Part shown: positions 23,618 to 35,658 of the stretch, piece by piece
Position numbering within the stretch: the first letter of the stretch is position 1
Layout: each line of letters opens with the position of its first letter
Source: Terana coerulea
Lineage: Eukaryota > Basidiomycota > Agaricomycetes > Polyporales > Phanerochaetaceae
Assembly: GCA_024811115.1 (NCBI GenBank)
Contig: JAKOGH010001194.1
Span: 1 to 64,000, forward strand
DNA length: 64,000 nucleotides
Direction: 5' to 3'
Program-made: the position numbers and the translations under genes
The notes under the pieces: model-generated
Told to the model about the DNA's origin: nothing
Database searches by the model: none
The model's input: the letters and a program-made list of their open reading frames with translations, nothing else

Positions 23618-25646
23618 AGCGGATATGGTGATCGTCGCTGGTTGAACCGGTTCCGATCGACTACCTGCTTGGGCGTTCGTAACTGTGGTCATACGCTTGA
23701 CTTGGTGCTAGTATATACACATTAATATGCGCTTAGGCTTTTACCATATGTAACGGACTGCGATACGCAGCTGGTATCTTTATTTTTAAGTTTGCGCTAG
23801 CCAATTCCAGCTTGCTCGTACCCTTAAGCACCACATATTAATTGTGATGGTGTTTTGTGAGTCGTCCATGTTTGGTATCCGATGCCCTTGGATCCTAACA
23901 GACGTAAATAATAGTAGGCGCGCATTCGGTCGTCGAATCACTTCCTTCAAGCTGCTCCGATTGAGGAACATGCTGTGTATGCAGGCCGTACGCAATGCCT
24001 GGCGTAACGCCTCAAGTACATTGTGCGTTGCGCATAATCACGAAATGTCACCTGTGCGGTGCCATACTCATTGCTCCGTTGCCCGGGTCTTCAAAGCCTG
24101 CCGTTCCTGCCAGTGAGAGGTTGTGCCACATAGATAGCTCGGCGTAAAGCATCACAAGCTATTCCTTGCAAGGGCACAGCCGATGCTGAGCGCAGGGAAA
24201 GCGAATATCTGCGGAAACTCGAGGCAACTTCAACGGAGAAAACATCGGGCATAGCACCGAAGCCGCCGGCCAGCTTGCCTTGAGAAACCATACCGTAATA
24301 GTTGACGTGAGGGCTAAACTGTCTGACAATGCATTTAGCTTGCTCCCTTCACGTGATACAGGTGTTCCGCCGCTCCTCGCGCAAGACTGATAAAGCCATC
24401 TCGTATCTATAATCACCCAAAAGATGAGGGATCTATTGCTCTCTCCATGAGCCTGCCCACGCGCGGCAAACCACTATTGCGTACCTTACATTTGCACTTC
24501 TCACTCCACCAACACTCGTTTTAACAATCGTTGATGTGCACGACAATAGTATACGCGATGAACATGTAAACCGTCTGACGACTGTAAGCGTTTCACGAGC
24601 AACTCCTAGAAACGACCACAGTGCGAACCGGTTGCTGGATAACACTTTGATATATTGTAGGCCAAGTGATGCGAGCCACCGGGAGTTCCGGTGACATTTC
24701 AATTTAGACATAATGGAGAAAGAGCTCCTGCTGCGCTTTACGTGTGCGTTGATTGTGGCTGCAGCGTTCTCCCAGGAAGCACACCAAGGCGCGCGCAGTC
24801 TGCACAGAGAGCGAGAAGCAATCAGCACCTCTCGCCCACTCATGCCTTGCAGCCAAACCTTACCGCGTATCCAACCAGCTCAGCTTCAAGAGGAAGCTTG
24901 AGGCGCTAGTAGCCCCGATTGCCTTCAACGGCCCTTCGTGTTCAGTATCCGACGGAGCCCTAAAAGATGGCATCTAACGCCACCATAGTCAAATGGACGT
25001 ATATCCGCCGAGACGTCCGATCCTCCATGCCAGCGTTCGGCACAACGGCGTGACGGCGCTGGAACTTGCCCAGACCTTGAAGCCGGGCGGGTGCAGTCCG
25101 GAGCTCCTGTAGGGCTCGGGCCTTCATAGATTTTGCCTGTATGCGACAGATGCCTGGAGGCTTGCCGAAGCGCGTATGCCATTAACATGAAGAATGGTGG
25201 GCAGAGAATGAAACAAGTACCTGAACCAAACTACACTGCAAGTTAATACAGTATCGCAGCTCTTTACTACCCGGTGCAATGCACGAAGCCGCTCCAGTCT
25301 GAGTAGTAATGGGTAAAGCCTCGAAGACAGAGGACATTTCAAGCCGTGAAGACATGGAGGACACGTGTATGGCTCCGCACAAGGTCCAAACATGCCTGCA
25401 GCGTTCAACGTAACATTTAGCATTCACAACCGAGTCAGGAGATGTTGGAAAGCGCACTTATAGTCTTGCGGCTCGCCGACGCTGCGCAGCCAATCATGAT
25501 GCTCCTTTCCGGCACTTGCCGACCTGATGAGCGGCAGTCGGCAGGCTCCGGCAGCCACTCATTCCTCTCCTTCTCTTCTACGTCTTCCTGGAGCCTAGCT
25601 ATATTCAAGTTCACGTGTCGAACGTCACATGCATCATAGACGAATA
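23618..25646. other. Gene-poor intergenic region
   Basis: 2 kb in which I could support no gene. Short frames on both strands lack motifs and do not join through splice signals. It leads into the hAT-like element. Confidence 0.45.
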
Positions 25647-25654
25647 GCTGGCAC
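25647..25654. repeat. Left 8-bp target site duplication of the hAT-like element
   Basis: GCTGGCAC directly abuts the left terminal inverted repeat. The same 8 bases directly follow the right repeat at 26325-26332. Confidence 0.85.
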
Positions 25655-26324
25655 TAGTGTTGCCGTGACCTGACTGGAAAGTCGCAAGTCATCAAAGTCA
25701 AGTCACACCGCAGTCAAGTCACGTCAATTCATTGGCTGATGCGTCGGCTTGACTCGGCTTCGACTTGACTTGTGACTGCAGTCACGACTGCATCCCGAAT
25801 TGGAAGGTACTGGTCACCCTTGGCGCAAATCGTGCTTTACGGCCCTCAAACGAGATAAAATACTCACTGAGCCCATTTGACATCATTTTCATGCATCTGT
25901 CATTTATTATATACCCGTTTGCCGCCGCGAGAGCGTACAACAAGTGAGACTGCGAGCGTCAGCTTTAGGCGCCAATCGGGAGCTAGTGCGCGGATCAGCA
26001 TTATTAGCGCCGTGCGTTGATGCAGAAGCAGGTGCCATCTTCGACGTCTGCAGTCGAATTTCACGTCCCTGCAGCCATACTATGTAGGTAGAGATGCTAG
26101 GATACGCCATGAATAATCCATAAAGCATGCACCAACCCTGAAAATACAGGTATGTGGTTCAGAGGCTGCGGAATTCACTCTGAAGTCTGTCGGGGACTGA
26201 CTGAAGTCGACTGAAGTTGCAGCCAAGTTGATCGGGAACGACTTGACTTGACTTGACTGTCCCAAAAGGATCAGTCATCAAAAGTCAAGTCACAGTCAAT
26301 TCAATTCAAGTCACGGCAACACTA
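25655..26324. mobile_element. Non-autonomous hAT-like transposable element (MITE), 670 bp
   Basis: Both ends carry the inverted repeat TAGTGTTGCCGTGAC, 15 of 15 bases identical, extending to 18 of 19. The element is flanked by an exact 8-bp direct duplication GCTGGCAC. A TAG/CAG-starting terminal repeat with an 8-bp duplication is the hallmark of the hAT superfamily. The subterminal 100-150 bp on both sides are full of CAAGTC/GACTTG motifs (for example 25685-25790 and 26240-26310), as expected for transposase-binding repeats. No open frame large enough for a transposase is present, so it would need a transposase from elsewhere. The intact duplication suggests a fairly recent insertion. Confidence 0.85.
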
Positions 26325-26332
26325 GCTGGCAC
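26325..26332. repeat. Right 8-bp target site duplication of the hAT-like element
   Basis: GCTGGCAC, identical to 25647-25654, immediately follows the right terminal inverted repeat. Confidence 0.85.
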
Positions 26333-27796
26333 AGTTGTAGATCCCTTTCAATAAGTATCGAACGTCAACTAGACCTGTGCGCACCTTGGCCAACGCTTTA
26401 ACTATTGGCTGCTGGCCCAAGCTAACTCGAGCACTCGCCTTGATGAGGCTCTCATTCTATCACCCAGCATGCGCTGGCTTTGATTGCCCACAGAATCTCA
26501 CAGACCAGCACCAGGAGGGGGTTCCAAGCTCGGAGCTGTCCCCGGCTACCAGCGTTTGACTCCCTTGCCACACCATTCACCATCGGTCAACAATCCCACA
26601 GACATTTCCAAGACAAGGGTAAGTTCAAAGACGCAGTAGGCCGATCAGTGGCGTTGTTATTCAAAGATTCCGCAACATTGCACAGCAAGAACGCTTCAAG
26701 AACGCTACAAGGGAGTTCCTTGGTGGTACTCTGCGGCAGTGCGCCGGGCGTAGCCGCGTAGGCGTCTCGAAGTCTCGCTGGGCATCGTATCACAAGACTC
26801 CTCGGTGACCAACGTGATGAAAATGCCACGCCGCGCCGCGCTGGAGTGTTCCCCATTACCCGATACTGAATGGTATTTTCCTCTTCTCTGCCGGATGGCA
26901 AGTGCCAGGGTCCTCCTCGGCGACAGTTTTGCAGGGCATCTGTAAAGCCCGGCAGATTTACTGCCGTCTGAAAAAGGTACGTTCAACCTGCCGGCTAGCA
27001 TTACCCCATATGGCTCACTCTGCCCGTAATTGTGATGTAGCTGCGAAAGCCCGAGGTTGGGAATGCTACGTCAGTGTCTACCCCACGAATGAAGCGGCCA
27101 CTCAGTACGTAGCAACTTTCCTGTCTTGTACCCTGTGTCTGAATCTCAGCGCGCGCTATCAAGCTCAAGCTCCGTCTGGTTCATTCCCAGCAAACAAATG
27201 CCTGGAACTACTCTTAGAGTCGACTGCAGCCTCACCAAGCCCGAGGCGGCGCTGAAGAGCAGCTGACTTGTACGTAACCTCGCTGCGTCGGCGTCAGCCA
27301 ATTGGGACCAACGGAGCGCGGTGTAACTTAGTATACCAGCGGTCTGCAATGCACCGTTGTTTGTACACCGTAGACGCATCCGAACCTCGCTCATCACCCT
27401 GCATCGAATACATGATACTGTGAGTAGTATGGTCACCATCTTCTTCTCCCGTTATCCTGTCACAATACGGCTGAACGATTTATGCCGTTTAAGTTTACGC
27501 TGCGCAGGAGTCATCGTGCGATCCATCACGGACTTGCATTCTCATAATTCTACTACTCCTGGACGGAACGCAGTCGTAAGTGACACAACCATGTCTGTTC
27601 GACCAGAGAGCAATACCATACAGTACTGATTGAAAGACAGTGAAGTCTGGAGCACTGTGTAGAAGAGCGTTTATGTGTGCTCGTGACAAGTCTATGCCGT
27701 CCCCGCGCGACCCTCGCCCGCTCGTTGCCATCATCTACCGTCACAGCGCACGTATCCAACTCGCAGAGCTCAATGCGCCACTTGTCCTCCCTCAGA
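26333..27796. other. Intergenic upstream of the truncated reductase; adenylation domain not found
   Basis: An intact NRPS-like reductase would have its adenylation domain of about 550 residues here. Reading all frames, I find no adenylation core motifs and no long coupled exons. One stretch at about 26940-27030 is open (DLLPSEKGTFNLPASI) but matches nothing I recognise. The region is best seen as non-coding or eroded. Confidence 0.45.
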
Positions 27797-29751
27797 TATC
27801 ACACTGTGGCCGAGAGTGCGGATACCAGAGGCATACCACCTCCCGCTTCCTGGTCAGTTCCGGAGGTCGAGGCTTGGCTTGTGAAACATGCTGCGTCGTT
27901 CAACAACGGCATGGCAATTTCACCTTCGAGGGATATGTTTGACCAAGGATTTGACTGGTAATGTGTTCTTAAGACCACGTAGTTATGCGTACCTAATTGG
28001 AGTCCCAGTCTTTATGCTACGTTCTTCCGCAACAGGATTATCGCCACTCTGCGCTCTATTCCCGAGACGAAGGTGCAGCTGTCGGTCTCGAGCATATCTC
28101 AGAATTTTATATTCCAGCATCCTACCCTTCATGACCTCGCGATAGCAATCTGCGCAGCGGTTGCGCAAACCTCCGAAGACGCCGAGATAGATTTTGTTTC
28201 GGATGTCCAGACAATGCTCGACAACTACAGCGAAACATCTGCCAACTCCCCCTGCACAGTTCCTCGGACGGGCGCCGCACCGAGAAGGTCGTCGTCCTTC
28301 TCACAGGTTCGGCAGGCAACGTTGGCTGCCACATCCTCGCTGTTATCCTAGCTGAACCGAAGATATACAAGGTGTATACAGTCAATAGGCCTAAGCCACC
28401 CTTGTCCTCTCAAGAGCGCCAGGCTAAGGCATTCACTGAGCGCGGCCTGCCCACTCAGCTCCTCCGGAACACCAAGCTGGTCCAGCTTTCTGGCGATGTC
28501 ACCGTCGAGCGACTAGGTCTTGAGGCATCTATATTTGAAGAGGTGAGTAAATTCTCTTTCTGATTCATGCCGACTGTGAACTCTTCAATAGGTCAAGCTT
28601 AGTGTTTCACACGTCATCCATAATGCTTGGCGTGTCGACTTCAATTTACCCCTTTTGTCTTTCGAAAAATACGTCGCTTCCACCCGTCGACTCGTTGACA
28701 TGTGCTGTCTCGCGCCTCATCCCGTGAAGCTCTTTTTACATCCTCAGTCACGTCAGTGCACAAATGGAACATATCCCAAGGACCTGTCCCTGAGAGTGTC
28801 ATCTCTGATCCTACCGTCGCAAACCCAGCAGGATATGGGACCTCAAAGTTCATTACGGAGAATGTGAGCAGGCACGCTTGTTCGACGAACTGTGCACTTA
28901 CTCGATGTTATCAGCTCCTTGGCAGGGCCGCTGAGCAAGGCCTTGAATGCACCACGCTGCGTATTGGCCAGGTCTGCGGTTGTGAAACGACTGGAGCGTG
29001 GGGCACAAGTGAGTGGCTTCCCAGCATCGTCAAGTCCAGTGTCGCCCTCGGCATTTTACCCTATCTCGACGGAGTATGTCTTGTAAATTTACCTCTCCGA
29101 TAGCTTCTAATAGGTATACACTCCTGTAGCCCGTGTCCTGGATTCCCGGCAGATGCTGTCGCGAATGCTGTGACCGATCTGCTTGTCACCAACGCCCATC
29201 TCCCGCCTGTTATCAATGTCGTGCACCCTCGGCTTGTGCTGTGGAGTGACATATTCAAAGCCATCGACGACAGCCTTCCTGGAAGCCCATTGCCTGTCGT
29301 ACCATTTGATAAATGGGTGCGCGCCGTAGAGTCCGTGGCCGCCAACGGCAGCGCCGGAGACCTTCAACGTGTGGTACGTTGTTGATCCTTTACTTACGCA
29401 ATTACTCTCTGTCTGATTTAGAATCAGCCTGCAGCCAAACTATTAACGTTCTTCCGCGGTATAAACATCCAAGCCTCAGCTCAACCCGCGTATCTAGCAG
29501 GCTCAACCGCACTGGAGGCTGGCGGTGTCCCGCAGTACGCTACTGCCGGATTACAGCAGTATTGCCCGTCTATTGCTACCCTGAAACCTCTGGGAAAGTC
29601 GTACGCTGAAGCTTGGGTCAACTATTGGAGGAAGCAGGGCTTTCTGACTGGAGGAGAACTCGGCGCTGTAGTGAAAGACTCTGCGGAAGTGACTCTGCGG
29701 ACTGAACCAAGATCGGATTCATCTGGAAAGCGGGTCTTGAGCCGTTTATGA
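27797..29751 (+). pseudogene. NRPS-like adenylate-forming reductase, 5'-truncated: carrier domain plus thioester reductase only
   Basis: Starts at the adenylation/carrier linker (TVAESADTRGIPPPASWS, then VEAWLVKHAASFNNG). The carrier-protein helix follows (SRDMFDQGFD, intron, LYATFFRNRI), then the reductase domain: VVVLLTGSAGNVGCHILAV (NADPH-binding TGxxGxxG), VIHNAWRVDFNLPL, and the catalytic Tyr/Lys in AGYGTSKFITEN. ECTTLRIGQVCG and VINVVHPRLVLWSDIFKAI follow, with the stop at 29749-29751. Intact family members activate a carboxylic acid and release it as an aldehyde or alcohol. The adenylation domain is absent. Splicing GACTG to TCTTTATG turns the carrier serine codon (expected FDSL) into cysteine (FDCL). 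One-base breaks lie near 28246 and in the T5 run at about 28735. Even if those two are read errors, the missing domain and serine argue against activity. Confidence 0.75.
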
Positions 29752-30520
29752 GATGATTATGGCCCGATGACTAATTGTATAACTACTATCCCTGCGAGGA
29801 AGCTCTTGACCGCGCCATATCTTGCATTGAACAGAAGTGTGCACGGCGCGCAGTGGCGCTGTCAGTACTAGTCTTTTCAAAGTCTTTTAGCAAGTTTCAA
29901 ATTTGGGGAGCATTCTACCTGCGAAATTGACATCACACGTCCAGAGGTGTTATGCGCCACCACGCTTTCGCCGAGGACTGGAGAAGCACCGAGGACATTC
30001 GTGTGCAGATGCGAGCAGAAACCGTTCCACCGTGTCGTTTTGACTTGATATTTCGGAAGGCAAGCGCCACAAAGCTGATTGTGACGTTGAAGCGGAGCTG
30101 TAATAGTCTTTTGCGGAAAGGCGCTAAATCAAGCAACGCCATAGCTGAGCTTGAATACAGACAAACTATGTTCAAGTTCTACTCTGACGACTTACTGACG
30201 ACCAGTCAACTCTGCCGTGAAAAATGCTCCAGACCCTTTCAACTCCTCGAAAGTCTATGCGCCGGAGGGCCATTCTTGTGCTTCCTGTGCGATCTCCCTA
30301 ACCTTGCCTCCCTTCTTCAGTACTCGGTAATCGAGGGCAATTTAAAATCGGAACGTGACTGTAACTCGGACGACCTTCTGTTGGTGTTTTGCGGTCATGT
30401 TCACTTCCTCTGATGATTGCGTCCGACCTTAAAACACGGGCAAAACTACGCTGGCGCACCGCCGGCTACACACAACCGACCAGCTTCTCCCCAGGTCTAT
30501 CTTCTCCCTCGAGCAAAAGC
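29752..30520. other. Intergenic, putative promoter of the alpha/beta hydrolase
   Basis: About 770 bp. An open frame at 29952-30413 has no recognisable motif and no partner exon. Nothing else is seen. Confidence 0.4.
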
Positions 30521-32260
30521 ATGGGTGCACTGCTGAGCCTCCTCTACAACCTAACAACGCAGACACGTCTATGCTACTCCGAAACTCCCGCGACGGTTGT
30601 TCTGACCTCGGACTCAGAAGATCGCGAGTCCGACGTGTCTCTTCACGACTTGGTATATCGTTGCTGCCCCAGTGTTTTCAAGCCCTTCTCCGCGCCTTGG
30701 TGGCTTTTCTGGTAAGTATCTCTTGTGGCTAAATGTGATAAGTTGCTAAGCATCCCCCTGCAGTGGAGACCTGCAAACAGCCTACTGCGCGTATGGCAAC
30801 TTCTCGACAATAGATTGTGTTCAATATGAAAGGTACGCATACCGGTAAACGTTGGAGCGGGTGGCTAATACCATGGTCAAATGAAGGGTTCATATTTGCA
30901 CTTTGGATGGTGGCACACTGTACGTGGTCTACCAAAATTTCCTGGCAGTACCGCTGACATCTTCACTTTCGTAGAGGAGTGGACTTTACGCCGTTTGCAC
31001 CGAAGGAACCTACAACTGGCGTTACACCTCTGATTGTGGTCCTTCCGGGACTCACTGGCAGTGAGTCTTATCAATACCCTGACTACTCTGTGCTTATCCA
31101 GTCACTCTGAGTCAGGCTCAAAGGAACCTTATGTGCACTCTATACTCACTCACGCTTGCGCCCCCGTTTGCGCGGGTGGTCTGGGTTACAGCGCTGTCGT
31201 CGTTAATTCTCGTGGCTGTGAGTGAAGTATGTTCTTGTTTGGGGTTCTTGTTGCTCAGTCGTAAGATATCGATCCAGGTGACGGAGTACCTTTAACAAGT
31301 CCTCGTCTCTACTCAGCCGGCCACACCGGAGATCTTAGAGCTGCTCTACTGTATATCTCACATCTATACCCGAACGCGCCGCTTCTTGGAGTAGGCTTTT
31401 CACTTGGTGCCAGCATCTTGACACGATACGTGGCTGAGGAAGGTGCACACAGTCGCTTCAAAGCGATATGCGTGCTTGGTTGCGTAAGTGCCTGACATAA
31501 AATCTCCAGCTCACAATATTGACTGCCTCACAACCAGCCCTGGGATCTGCTTGCCAACGGAGATAGGTAGGTACAATTCACCGTCCTTCAGGAGTGCCTG
31601 TTGTTCACAAATGATAGATTGGCGGGGAGCTGGTGGAAACACAACGTCTACTCAAAAACGCTCGGTTCCAACTTTAGAAGCCTTGTGAAGACGCACAACG
31701 CTCAGCTCTCCACGTCCGCAAGTCTTGCTCTGGCAATTCCACGCATCCTCGCGATGAAACGGCCCACCATGATAGAGGTCGACGCCGCCATCACTTGTAT
31801 CGCAGGAGGAGGAGAAGCGCCGTTCCCCTTTAGCTGCGTTCGTGAATACTACACCTGGGCATCGAGCCAACACCTCATGGACGACATCCGCATACCTGTA
31901 CTTGCCCTTCACGCGGACGACGACCCCATCGTATCTGTGCTTCCTATCGACTCTGATGGGTACGCGTTAAACCCATGGATCATCTTCGCTGTCACTAGTG
32001 GCGGAGGTCACTTGGGGTGGTTTGAACTAGAATCCCCAGGAGGAAAGCTTAGCCGATGGTTCTCTGCGCCTGTCCTGGAATGGTTGTCAGTCATGGCGCA
32101 CAAAGTTCGCATTCCGAACACAGTGGCCCCTCGTGAAGTGAGGGCTTCTGGAGACACGTGGACAGAGGATGGGATGGCGCATGTGAGTTGCAGAGTCTTG
32201 CAGCCAAGCGAGCTCACTAGTCTCGGGTCGGCGACGGCGACTGTATTGCGGGGCTTCTAA
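30521..32260 (+). CDS. EMB8/YheT-type alpha/beta hydrolase (ABHD1/3, Eht1/Eeb1-like)
   Basis: Starts MGALLSLLYNLTTQT and ends VLRGF at 32258-32260, with all exons in frame. The family hallmarks are DGGTLGVDF, TPLIVVLPGLTGGS (oxyanion side), YVHSILTHA, GYSAVVVNSRGCDG, the nucleophile elbow VGFSLGASIL, CPWDLL, IRIPVLALHADDDPIV (acid) and SGGGHLGWFE (catalytic His). These give a Ser-Asp-His triad in the order of the EMB8/YheT family. Relatives include yeast Eht1 and Eeb1, which make and hydrolyse medium-chain fatty acid ethyl esters, and ABHD3 phospholipases. A role on acyl esters is therefore plausible, but the substrate is unknown. The N-terminal hydrophobic stretch may anchor it in a membrane. 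It sits between the truncated reductase and the desaturase on the same strand. Confidence 0.85.
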
Positions 32261-33231
32261 TATCCATGCAATAGAATCTATGCATAGCCTGCTCGGTGCG
32301 CGGCGTGCCACCATCATTGTGATCATTTCATTCCGGGCTCTCACGCAGATTTGCATGCAGCTACGAGACCAAAGTGCCTTGGGGCCACGGGAAGATTTCT
32401 CGTCAGCAGTATTTCTCACAAACTGGTAGAATTTGGCTGACCACTGGTAAACAGGGTACGTATCAATCACGATAGACCCTGGAATGTGGTCGCAAACATC
32501 AACGCCGCCATCTCGGCGCTGCTTGCACATTGATTGGATGGACTGCGTCCCAAAGGAAGTCCAAATGCTGTCCAACCAACAGGGACTTACACTTGAGCCT
32601 GACGCGTTGACTCTTGAGCCGCTGACTGTGTGTTGACCACTGCCATTGCGCTGATCATCACGGTGCCCCATTCAAGTCAGCCCAAGATATATAGCACCCG
32701 TTTGGAAGACTCAAGATCAGGCAAGAAGCTGCATGCCCAAGGTTCCGTCACCTCCTCAGACTTCTATGATATTAATGCTCTTGCATGGCCAGCAGCGCGG
32801 TCGAGCCCAGGTACTGGTAATGGCCAGTAACGCATACAGCCTCAATGGTAAGTTGTTCAAAGATGGCCCATTGCTCCATACGCCGCGATGCCAGCGGCAA
32901 CTGCCTTACCCCGGCTACGGCGGCACTATTGGCCCTGTGCTGACTACCGTCTACTCTACAGTCTCTGGTCCGCTTAGGCTGTGCCCTCATGCGTCTGTAC
33001 GGCGCCGCACAGCTCTATACCGTGTAGCAGGCTATTTGGCATCTCGATCTGGTGCAGGGCATTGACATGAAGAAACTAGATGAGACTCAGATAGACGATG
33101 GCTGCCATGGGAGGAAAATTCTGCCTGCCTGTCACACCGCAGACAAGTCTCTGGTTTGATTTTTGCGTAAGGACTCCGGCTCTTTATGAACGTATGAACC
33201 CCTCGTACACTCTTTAGAGACACCGTACACA
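32261..33231. other. Intergenic between hydrolase and desaturase
   Basis: 970 bp without a supported gene. The last part should hold the desaturase promoter. No distinct motif is seen. Confidence 0.4.
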
Positions 33232-34975
33232 ATGCCACCCCCTAATGCCGGCCCTAACGGCGGCTGCTCCGACCACGACGCAACTTTATCCTCAAGGACC
33301 ACTCTCAAACCCGGTTCTGGCATGGTCCCAAATGCTGAGGACTCTCTTCAGGACTTTTGTCCCATGGATCTGTAAGTGTTATATACCGATTGACTGCACT
33401 ACCTAACCGATGGGCCGTTGTAGGTCTTTAGCGGAGATTCGCCGTGCAATGCCTCAGCATCTCTTCGTCCGAAGCACCGCAACAGCTGTCCTCTATCTGA
33501 TCAGAGACCTCTTCATGGCTGTCGGATTATTTCATTTCGTTTGCTCTGTCGACAAGATATCCGCCCTGCTGTCCAGTTGTGCAGGCACTGAATCCGCTGC
33601 TATGTTTACTGTGGTGAAATGGGGGCTCTGGTCAACATAGTGAGTCTTACGCTACGATATCAAGCTTCTCAGACTGTATTGACGAGTGTGTCGTAGCTTC
33701 TTATTGCAGGGCTTTGTGTTCACCGGAATTTGGGTCGTATCGCATGAGGTGAGTATTGTCATAATGTCGCTCTTGCCATTTCGGCGTTCAAACTTTTGCC
33801 AGTGTTGCCACGGTAGCTTTTCCGCAAGTCAGACGATCTGTGACGTCGTAGGATTCGTATGTGCTCAATCAGGTGCAACTCGTCCGTTGTATCTCGCGTA
33901 TTGAATGTGCGGCCCGCAGATCTTGAACTCGGCTCTGTTGATTCCGTACTACAGCTGGAAGATATCGCATCACCGTCACCATATGCATCACGCAAACATG
34001 GAGCGTGATGAGGCATGGATACCAGATACAAGAAGCGATCTCAAAATCCCCAAGGCTAATCCTGACGGACGAACCGTCGATTACAGTGAATACTTCGACG
34101 ACGCGCCGATGTACGTGCTGCTCAGACTCGTGAATCGTCACGCTATCGGTTTTGTTGCCTACATGGGTGTGTTACGACATTGTCTCTCCCGGTTTCATGT
34201 GCATTCTAACGCTTCTAGCTAGCTTTCAACGCTTCCGGCCATAAACGATATCCAAATGGCACCAATCACTTCAACCGTTGAGCCATTTTCTCTGTCTTCC
34301 GCCACACGGCCTCACCCTTCGAATTCCGTAGCGAACTCCACGATCTTTGCCCGAAGTCAACGTCACTCCGTCATAATCTCAGACCTCGGAGTCCTTGTCA
34401 TGGCTCTATTCCTTTGCTGGGCCTGCCGCAGGTACGGCGCTGCGAATGTCGCGATGATCTACGGTGTTCCGTGGCTTTCGGTCTGTCATTGGCTCGTGAC
34501 GATGACATATCTTCAGCACACGAACGCGACTCTACCCCACTATCGTAAGAAGGGATGGACTTTCTCCCCGAGGAGCTGCGGCGACGATGGATAGGGACTT
34601 CCTTGGCTGGGTTGGGAGGTTCTTCATGCACGATATCGCTCATTTTCACGTCGTGCATCACTTCTTCCCAAAGATGCCCTTCTGTGAGTACCTTTCGTCT
34701 CTCATGCACTAGTAGCTGATTAACGCTACCCCAGACCACTGGAAAGAAGCAACTGGTCACTTGAAGGCAGTCATCGGTGATCATTATCACCACTCCGACA
34801 CGCCTCTATTCAAGGCGCTCTGGGACACGTACAACGAATGTCAATTTGTAGAAGACACTGGTAGGAAGCCTGCTTCTCCGACTAAACTCCATTTTTACTG
34901 ACTATATGACTAGGAGATATTGTGTTCTTCCGCAACAAGGAGGGGAGGTCTCTGCTGAAGGACTGCTCTCTCTGA
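33232..34975 (+). CDS. FAD2-like membrane fatty acid desaturase
   Basis: A diiron membrane desaturase of the delta-12/acetylenase branch. It starts MPPPNAGPNGGCSDHD. Histidine box 1 reads SHE-CCHGSFS across an intron, so the usual HECGH appears as HECCH with the H-x3-H spacing kept. Box 2 is SHHRHHMHHANMERDE, and box 3 is HFHVVHHFFPKMPFYHW. Other conserved parts are FNASGHKRYPNGTNHFNPNS (over a 55-bp GTTGAG intron), WLVTMTYLQHTN, GHYHH-type GDHYHHSDTP, and the C terminus VEDTGDIVFFRNK, stop at 34973-34975. Such enzymes introduce a double or triple bond into membrane-bound acyl chains in the ER. Box 2 differs from housekeeping delta-12 desaturases, which suggests a specialised paralogue. One frame change lies near 34560-34572 (TTTCTCCCC), between RKKGWTF and PRGAAATMD. 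Confidence 0.85.
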
Positions 34976-35658
34976 ATGCCAAGAACCTGGCAGCTTCTAA
35001 ACACATGCATACCGTGTCATACACGATGACCAGAGACTACCAGGATGCTCGCACGGACTATACTTAACGCATGTTGTTCTGCACTAGGCCTCGTCGTGAT
35101 ACCTGTGCACTACGAAGTAGTATGAATCTGAATAAGTACACAATCATCACTGCACGGCAACTAAAATCAATGATAATGCTAATGCTAATCAGAAAGCGCA
35201 TTGGTGGGATGAAGCAACGACTCCGCTGCTGCATTGACAGCAACTGGCTTCCCCGGTGCCCTTGTTGATGCGCCTCTCCCTACGAAAAAGCGGAGCGCGG
35301 CCGCAGTGGTTCAAGTGATGCGCCCCACCAAATCTGGACGGCGGGCCGCAGTGTCCGTCCGAGCCAAACGACGCCTGTTCTGGATATTCCATGATTACGG
35401 CCACACCGGCAGGAGAGTGCTGAAGGCAGGGGTAAAATGCGGCGTGAAAGGCAATATGTTATTTAATGTATGCATGCACGGATACATTGAACAGAGCTCG
35501 ACCACTTATAGTAACGGTAGAAGTATGCAAGTCATGTGCAGTCTGCTGCTCAACTGCTGCTCATTAGTTGCAGAAATGAGTCGCACCTTATCTCATCTGA
35601 TTGCAAGCGGTAGAAAATACATAGCCATTGCCGTTAAGTATGCGGACGGTGGGAACTG
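34976..35658. other. Convergent 3' region between desaturase and BVMO genes
   Basis: 680 bp with no supported gene. A small imperfect AATGCT repeat lies near 35172-35190. Confidence 0.4.

Noticed and set aside
26900..27796. Adenylation domain for the NRPS-like reductase
   Set aside because: No core motifs in any frame; the open stretch near 26940 does not resemble the family.
29952..30413. 153-residue open frame before the hydrolase
   Set aside because: No motif or splice-linked exon; likely chance.
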